From NCBI RefSeq assembly GCF_000321225.1, contig NW_004450404.1:2280437-2344436 (forward strand): a stretch of 64,000 bases of DNA. Direction: 5' to 3'. This document shows, one piece after another, positions 57,775-64,000 of this stretch (positions are counted from its first letter, which is position 1; each line of letters starts with the position of its first letter). Source of the DNA: Odobenus rosmarus divergens (taxonomy: Eukaryota; Chordata; Mammalia; Carnivora; Odobenidae). The notes beneath the pieces are model-generated. The model did not search any database, was not told the origin of the DNA, and was given only the letters and a program-made list of their open reading frames with translations. The translations under genes and the position numbers were made by a program.

Positions 57775-58881
57775 TTTAACAGCAAAACAAAAACTAACCC
57801 ACAGGGTTTTAGCTAGGCACAATAAAGCAAAACAGAAATTATGGTTTTGAAATCCAAGGCAAATGATGTTTTGACTTTAATGCTTTTGCTTACTTCTATA
57901 GAAAAAAGAAGTGCTGAAAAATTAGAGGGGAAAGAAGCATTCCCTAGGTGTTAGAGGAGGCATAAAATAGCCCTTCTAAGATGCTTTGTTCCTCCAAAAT
58001 CCAGACACTCCATATGCTTTATAAATGAAGAACTTCTGCTCATTTTTAGTATACCAAAAGTGAAACCTGCATGGAGAAGTGTGGCATGAATCAATGTCTG
58101 AGAAGATAGCCCAGGCAGCCATTTTTAACCAAGCTTTGAATGTACTCAGTGTTTAGCATGCAGGATGAGAAATGCTCCATGACTTAAAGAAGTTGATTCA
58201 CAGTGTGGAATTCTGGAGCTAGATATTTATTGACAGATAACAGCTGGCTAAGTACTGTTGGAACGAAGAATTAGACTGATTCCAAGCCTCCTGGACTCAC
58301 AACCCAGGCTCGGTGGGCTGACACTTGACCCACTGGACTGGAAGGCCGGCAAGTACTTGATGCCATGACATTAGGATGTCACCTTTTCCCACCCCTTTCC
58401 TCCACATGTGTGCCCAACCTGGATATATCCTGCCAATTTTGGGGTTAGAGCTTCCTTTGGTAACCCCGCTTGGCAAAGTGCTAACTATGTAACGGGAATT
58501 GCAACATCTGTGCAATTGTTTTGTCTTTCCCAAACTCATTTGCTAAATTAGTTTATCCTTGCAAAATGGAATATTTAATATTTCTGAAGTCTTCAAAAGA
58601 TGATGCTGAAGATTTAAAGTTGACATTTTCTACAATCCCCTCGTTGCAACACATTTTCTTCTTGATCCTTATAAAATAAAGGCATTGGTGATCCAGACTG
58701 AGCAGAATCATGTTTCCCATGGACACACAGGGACTAGAATTTAGGATTGCGCCACCTGGCACATAGTAGGCACAAAAAAATGTAAAGTATCCCAGACTTG
58801 CTAATACCCAAATGAGCATAGCAGTGCCTCGCGAAAGAAGTTCAGGCTCCTGGGTTCATAGACCCGTACAAGGCCGTGATA
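57775..58881. other. No gene recognised
   Basis: Unassigned, apart from a weak L2-like ending (ggcacatagtaggcac) near 58758. Confidence 0.45.
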
Positions 58882-58930
58882 CTGTTGGCCGGTTGGCGTG
58901 GCGCACATGTGTGCGCAAGCCAGCCAACAG
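58882..58930. other. GC-rich extended hairpin
   Basis: Outer arms ctgttggc (58882-58889) and gccaacag (58923-58930), middle arms tggc (58894-58897) and gcca (58919-58922), and inner arms gcgcaca (58901-58907) and tgtgcgc (58910-58916) with a TG centre. In RNA the inner 2-nt centre would open to a larger loop. The surroundings are less GC- and CpG-rich. Confidence 0.85.
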
Positions 58931-60329
58931 GCCTGCCTCCAGAGGGAATAGGATGGCAAAGTTTTGTCCCCTCCTTTCAGTGGTGAGCCAGGTTATCATC
59001 CCATCCATGACAAATAGAGTTGAAAAAGGAAGCAATCCGAGTGTTTAGAAGTAACAGAGGAGATTTTTTTCCCCCACTAGGATTAAGGGTGTGCAAAGGG
59101 CAATAAGCAGTGATTTTCTGGGCTTATTTTAAAGAAGCCAAGGGCACCGCTTAAGCTTGGAGTCATAAGTTTGGAGCCAAAAGATGGTGGTTCAAGGCAG
59201 AGGAATGCTGCAGGCAGGAAACTAGGGTGAGGGTGGGAGTGGGGGAGGGGTGAACAACAGATGATATTTACGAGACTGGGGGTGAAGGGATCTGATCCTT
59301 AGACAATGTGCAGATTTAAAGTTGATGATATTTTTGTCTGTGAATTAACTCTCTCGGTAGCTTGGAACTGAAGAGGCATTTTCTAGGAGCTGGGCACCTG
59401 CCTGACGAAGGCAAAGCATAAGCTAGACTCCTTCTCCCACAAAAATAACCCAGACCTCTGGGTGCCAGAGGATTGGCAAAGCCAAGGGTTACGCTGGTAA
59501 GCAGTTTCAGCCCTTGAAAATGAGTTCTGAATTTCAGTGCTTTTCTTAAAACAGATGCACTATTTCTAAGTCATTTGCCCCAGCTTTACTATTTGACCTA
59601 AATCAATCTTCTGGCTTTTGGGGATCTCAGCCATTCTCTTTATCTATAGAACAGACTTACTGGCTCATCTTGAAGAGATTCAGACGGGATGAATAATTGC
59701 CTTGAAAAAAACAGAAGCAATGACTCATCATTCTAAAAATCCATACTGCTTGGCATTTACAGCACTCCTACTCTGTATCATAGGAGATGAAACAAGAATT
59801 TGCTGTTGGTGCCCTCTGAAGAATGAATCTTCTTCCCATCTCTGGAAGAGGAGGTGCATTATCAATGGAGCAGGTCATTTCAGACAAAACCTCCAGTCCT
59901 TTCAAGGACATTGGGAGCAGGAAGTACACATCCCTACAGGCTTGAGGTCTTGGGCCCATGGGAATCTGTGCCTTTGGGTACAATGCTAGGGACCGGGAAA
60001 GGCCCTAGTAGCAGTGCCATGAGTAGGATCCACAGTGTTTGCTTTCTGTTCCTTACCACTGGTTTGTCCTCTGGCTCTTCCCAGAAACCAGAGGGACTGG
60101 CAGAATTAAAAAAGCAAGAGAAAAGGCAAAGAGGTTAGAACTTGGGTCTTAAAGGGATCCACCAGGGACACATTGCCCCAGCCAGGTCACAAGGGCTTCT
60201 CCATACCTTAGTTGTGGTGGAGAAAGGTCAATGGAGAAGAGGAAAAGAGGTGGACCTCAAATGGCATTTGTGGCAGAAACTGACTAGCTGTTTAGCCGAC
60301 CTTTTTCTTTTTCTCTGGGCCCCTTACTA
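58931..60329. other. No gene recognised
   Basis: Unassigned sequence; weak MIR-like text near 59560-59700 only. Confidence 0.45.
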
Positions 60330-60690
60330 GACTACATTTCCCAGCCTCCTCTGTAGTTAGGTCGTGCCACGTGACTGAGTTCTGGCCAATGCAATGTGGG
60401 TAGAAAAGCCACATATGCCACTTCCAGGCCTAGGCTTTTTGAAACCTCCTGTGTAAGCAATTTCTGTTACTCTCTTTTTCTCTCCTTCTATCTTACCCCT
60501 CCCTACCATCTGCTGATCGAATTGGTGCTCGGGGTAATCTTGGAAGCCACACTTTGAAGATTTTTAGAACATTTTCTGCCTGAGGTCCTGAATGTGAGAA
60601 CAGAGGCCCCCCACCCCAACTTCCTGTAGTGACTGTACTTTTTATGATTAAGAAATAAACTTCTATTTTTTAAAGCCACCAAGATTATGG
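60330..60690 (+). repeat. Ancient LTR-like repeat
   Basis: agactacatttcccagcctc, gttctggccaatgcaatgtg, gccacttccaggcctaggct and the end gattaagaaataaacttcta then ttttttaaagccaccaag are typical of a widespread old mammalian LTR-like repeat. A start of the same type occurs at about 47988. Confidence 0.6.
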
Positions 60691-61739
60691 GGCTGATCTA
60701 TTATTACAACTAGCTTGACCTTAACTAGGGCAGCATTCAACATAATAGAAGAAACACTTCGGTATGGGGCTGTTGAAATTATTATTCACATCTCCTCGCA
60801 TACCTGTTTAGATTTTTTCCCCCTAGTTTTCCACTGTGATGACATCGTTTTAAAGACTTATGACTCCCCAGGAAGAAGGGATTTCAGACACAGGCTAGGC
60901 CCAGAGCCTAAGCACCTGAAGAATGGGCAGAGTTCCGTTGAGTGCAGAAACATGCCCAAAAGAAAGAAGACAAAAGGTGACCTCATTTCTCCTGATTACA
61001 GAGATGTGGGAAGAAAGGGTGGTAACCTCTTACATTTTTTAAAAAAGGTCATTCCCAACTGAAGTGGCCTATGTTTAGAAAGTTTGAAGAACATATATTT
61101 TTAAAAAGGGCTTTTAAAAGGTACATAATTAGAAACATATGCTCTTGACTGATCTTCTCCAAAAAATTAGGCTGATATTTAGCATTGAGGCTTTGTACTG
61201 AATTCCCAGAGGGTTTTTGGTATATAGTATATTGCTCCATCTCACGCCATCCGTGACAAGCTGGAGTCCACAGCTCTGAATCGTCAGATTCAGCCTCACT
61301 TGGCCATCCTGCTTCAGGGTGCTAGGATGTCGAAGCCAGCTGGTACGAACTGCATCAGCAGCCACCCGAGGCGTGTGTAACCCCTTTGGAACTTCTCCAG
61401 GCCACCGAGATTGGGCTATCATACATCCTCATCCGCTTTCTTGGTTTCTTGATCACTTTTAAATTTGATTTCTCAGTTCCCACTCTCTGCCTAGCCCTCT
61501 TGGGTCGGTCATCGAATATGTTCCTGGCCTCTGACATGATCCTAAAAGAATGCTCGATTGTCAACTAATATTCAGTTGTCCAAGCCAGAACATGGACCAG
61601 CCAGTGGGAATGTTTCCATGTGGACACAGTAGGACTTGTGGCAGCATTTCTGGTTACCATAGGCTTGAAGAGCATGGTCAGGCTGTGCGACCTGAGGCAC
61701 ATTGCTGTGTACAGGACACTTGTCGTTTACAGATAGGTC
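60691..61739. other. No gene recognised
   Basis: Overlapping minus-strand frames at 61129-61564 include a basic stretch (KKPRKRMRM), but there is no recognisable protein and no splice context I can support. Confidence 0.45.
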
Positions 61740-62310
61740 CAGGTCTCAGTTTTGGCCCCTAACTTTCACCAGCAGCCATGAGCTGCCTTTACCAATGCTA
61801 TTACAGAGGAGCAGGGCCAGAATTTGAGTGTCCCGTGTTAAGCCTTTCCATGCATTGCTGTAGCAGATGCTCCTGGTGCCTTGCCCGTATGTCCTTGGCA
61901 CTGCTGCTCTTCACCGCGAACACCTGTGACTCTCTGCCTGAGGGCACGTCTTATGGTCGCAAGGCAAACTCAGTCTGAAGTGCTGAAGAGTCGGTGCACC
62001 CCAAAGTAGCCCTCAGCCCACAACTGTTGAGGAAGTGGTGGGGAAGTGCCCCGGCTTCCTTAAGCCTCAAGGGGACTGACTCTGAAGCATATTTTACATG
62101 GTCTCCTAGAGTTTCCCAGTAGGACTGAACTCTGGTTGCTCACAGTGGCACCTGGCTTGTTAACACACCATTAGCCGGCTTTCTTCCCTTCTTTCTCTCA
62201 CTTCGCCATCGCAGGAAGTGATGCTTCTTGCGATCACCTTCCAAAAAACCCATCACACCCAAATCTTTGTTTCAGAGTCTGCTTACGGAAGTACCCAAGC
62301 TAAGAAATCT
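61740..62310 (+). repeat. LTR-like repeat, copy D
   Basis: The ending tcttgcgatcaccttccaaa, atctttgtttcagagtctgc and ttacggaagtacccaagcta shares the layout of copies A-C. The left boundary is a guess. Confidence 0.45.
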
Positions 62311-62453
62311 ATTCTTCTCTAATTATACAATGAAGCAGAGAAATTACCCCTAAATAGTTAACAAAAGAAGGAAAAAGCAATGACAGAGGTCTATGTCTTC
62401 CATGGAATAAACAGTGGAGCTCCATGCTAGAGACGATTTATTATTCTAGACTT

Positions 62454-62619
62454 GTGCTGTCCGATATGGCGGCCGTTAGCCACATGTGGCCATTGGGCAC
62501 TTGAAACATTGCTAGAGCAACTGAGGAAATACATTTTAAATTGTATGGCTACAGACTAGACAGTACAGGTTATGGAACACTTTCATCATTGCAGAAAGTT
62601 CTACTGGGCAGCACTGGTG
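62454..62619. mobile_element. Short DNA transposon with terminal inverted repeats
   Basis: Left end gtgctgtccgatatggcggc and right end ctactgggcagcactggtg are imperfect inverted repeats. The interior (agccacatgtggccattggg, gcacttgaaacattgctaga) matches a common non-autonomous mammalian element. Confidence 0.75.
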
Positions 62620-62621
62620 TG

Positions 62622-62800
62622 GAGCAAGGATAGGAAAACTTTTTCTGTAAAGGGCCAGATAGCATTTTAGACGTTGTTAGTTATATGATCTCTGATACAA
62701 CTACTCAACTCTGCTCTTGTAGTGTGAAAGAAGCCACAGACAACACGTAAATGAATGAGCATGGCTGTGTCCCAATAAAACTTTATGGACGTTGAAATTT
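62622..62800 (+). mobile_element. hAT-like non-autonomous DNA transposon
   Basis: aggaaaactttttctgtaaa, gggccagatagcattttaga, caactactcaactctgctct, agaagccacagacaacacgt and ccaataaaactttatggac. Sense copy of the family that lies antisense at 21890-22055. Confidence 0.78.
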
Positions 62801-62810
62801 GAATTTCATG

Positions 62811-63946
62811 TAGTTTTCACACGTCCCAATATGTATTATTCTTCCTTTGATTCCCCCCCCCCAACCGCTTGAAAGTATAAAGCCATTCTTAGCTAATGGC
62901 ACTGTGCAAAGGGGTGGTGGGCCATTGTTTTCTCACCCTTGTTCTAGATAACAGGATTGTTAACCATTACGGAGGGAACTATTATTAAGATGCCCCAATA
63001 ATACAATGCAGATGTGACATCATTGACCAAAATATCAAATGAGCCGATCACTCTAAATTAAACCAGCCTTGGAAGACAAAGCTTAGTCCACAGTGTGTAT
63101 TATAGTCAACTGAAGTCAGCAAAGAGAAATTTTTTTCTAATGTTTCTAAGGTTCCTTCCATGGTGGTCACAGAGTCATCAGGGCTGCTCTTGAGAAAACC
63201 GTGGAAGCCCGGGGTGTTCCTGTATCACTCCCCTCACCCATTTTGCTCCTCACAGCAGCACTCTCCTCACACAGAGGAATGCGGCGGTGTTCTCTGACCT
63301 CTTGGTTCCCATTCACTTGCCCTGTCTGCTACATTTCTTTCTCTACCTCCTGCCCTTGCCACAAAGATCAATACTTAGGCCTGGCAAAAGATTTCCTCAA
63401 AGCTTTCAAATGGCTCCCAGCATGAGAAAAGGTTACTTTTCAAAAACACAGTGTTCTCAGAATATGAGGCCATCAAAATAGCTAATTTAATCTTGAGGCG
63501 CCGGGATTTAAAGAAATGTTATCTGCACGCCACAGACAATTCTTTATTTTGGAGACCTGTTTCAGAGCCAGCTGAAAGCAAGCTGGGGAGGCGATGGGGA
63601 GTGGGACCAGGAGTGTTTCCAGCTGGACAATTTAACACAAGAGTTCTTCACTGCAACTCAGCAGAGAATTGGCCACATCAAGCTAAAGGATCAAAAATGG
63701 GGTACCTGGCAGGGATCAATAAAGCAGTAGGGGAGACCCGTTTCTGGAAAAGACCGAGCTATCTGCTCAGTCAGCTCTCAAGAGCTCCCAGAAGAAATGA
63801 TGGGCACGGACATTTTGTCACCTCTGCCAACAGAGCCCAGAAACCCAGCTGGTGCCTCTGATGGTAGCTTTTGCTGCACAAAGGTCTTGAGGCAAGAGAA
63901 GCAGGCTTTTTGGCTTCCTTTTTAAAAAATGATGCATGGTGTTTCA
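62811..63946. other. No gene recognised
   Basis: Unassigned. A 136-codon plus-strand frame at 63451-63861 has no recognisable domain. Confidence 0.45.
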
Positions 63947-63971
63947 GCAAACAAAACAAAACAAAACAAAA
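63947..63971 (+). repeat. (AAAAC)n short tandem repeat
   Basis: About five units of the motif near the window end. Confidence 0.93.
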
Positions 63972-64000
63972 GGAATATCCTCTTCAGCTGGGGTTTAAAA

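Noticed and set aside
61129..61564. Minus-strand frames with a basic stretch (KKPRKRMRM) suggestive of a nuclear protein retrocopy
   Set aside because: I cannot match it to any protein; there is no poly-A tail or duplication, and the frames are short.
63451..63861. 136-codon plus-strand open frame
   Set aside because: No domain, signal peptide or exon structure recognised; compatible with chance.

Overview
This window reads as nuclear DNA of a caniform carnivore, most likely an arctoid (bear, panda, seal or mustelid lineage). The main evidence is ten copies of the tRNA-derived Can-SINE, whose heads read like cgcctgggtggctcag and whose tails are CT-rich followed by (AAAT)n and A-runs. Carnivore-type L1 3' ends and the standard set of old mammalian repeats (MIR, L2, MER5A, MER20, Tigger, MLT1/MST, L1M) support this. 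I cannot resolve the species. All repeat names come from recognition by eye, not from a search.

I find no convincing protein-coding gene, tRNA, rRNA, CRISPR array or bacterial-type feature. The open frames of 60-176 codons are about what chance gives in 128 kb of double-stranded reading, and the longest ones mostly lie on recognisable old repeats. The window is best described as intergenic or deep-intronic sequence, with much of it derived from transposable elements.

Layout. 0-9.5 kb: a young Can-SINE at 57, MIR and MER5A fragments, a second SINE at 3.6 kb, an antisense MLT1 LTR at 7.0 kb and an old LTR-like repeat at 8.75 kb. 9.5-16 kb: antisense L1M remnants, a SINE, a Tigger DNA transposon with a decayed transposase start (12.3 kb), and two abutting antisense SINEs inside an old L1 (14.4-14.8 kb). 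16-25 kb: MER20, MER5A and MIR pieces, an MST-type LTR (19.3 kb), an L2 3' end (22.3 kb) and an antisense MLT1 (24.4 kb). 25.5-27.3 kb: an antisense L1M holding a SINE that contains the only assembly gap (116 N) and a 105-bp L1 3' end with a 19-bp target-site duplication. 27.3-39 kb: mostly unassigned sequence with MER20, antisense L1M, two SINEs, L2 and LTR-like pieces. 39-45.6 kb: three L1 segments (sense, antisense, sense) and a SINE. 45.6-53.8 kb: a long unassigned stretch, then LTR-like repeats, L2 and L1M. 53.9-57 kb: the largest element, an antisense L1 of about 3 kb with recognisable reverse-transcriptase motifs and a SINE inserted in it. 57-64 kb: unassigned sequence, a GC-rich hairpin at 58.9 kb, LTR-like repeats and two DNA transposons.

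The elements do not form a pathway or system. The window is a layered record of insertions: MIR, L2, DNA transposons and MaLR LTRs first, then old L1s, then carnivore L1s and Can-SINEs. I found no evidence of a new biological system. The items worth a second look are small: a CpG-clustered Kozak-like ATG at 18.9 kb, two hairpin structures, a local duplication, and several insertions young enough to be presence/absence markers.
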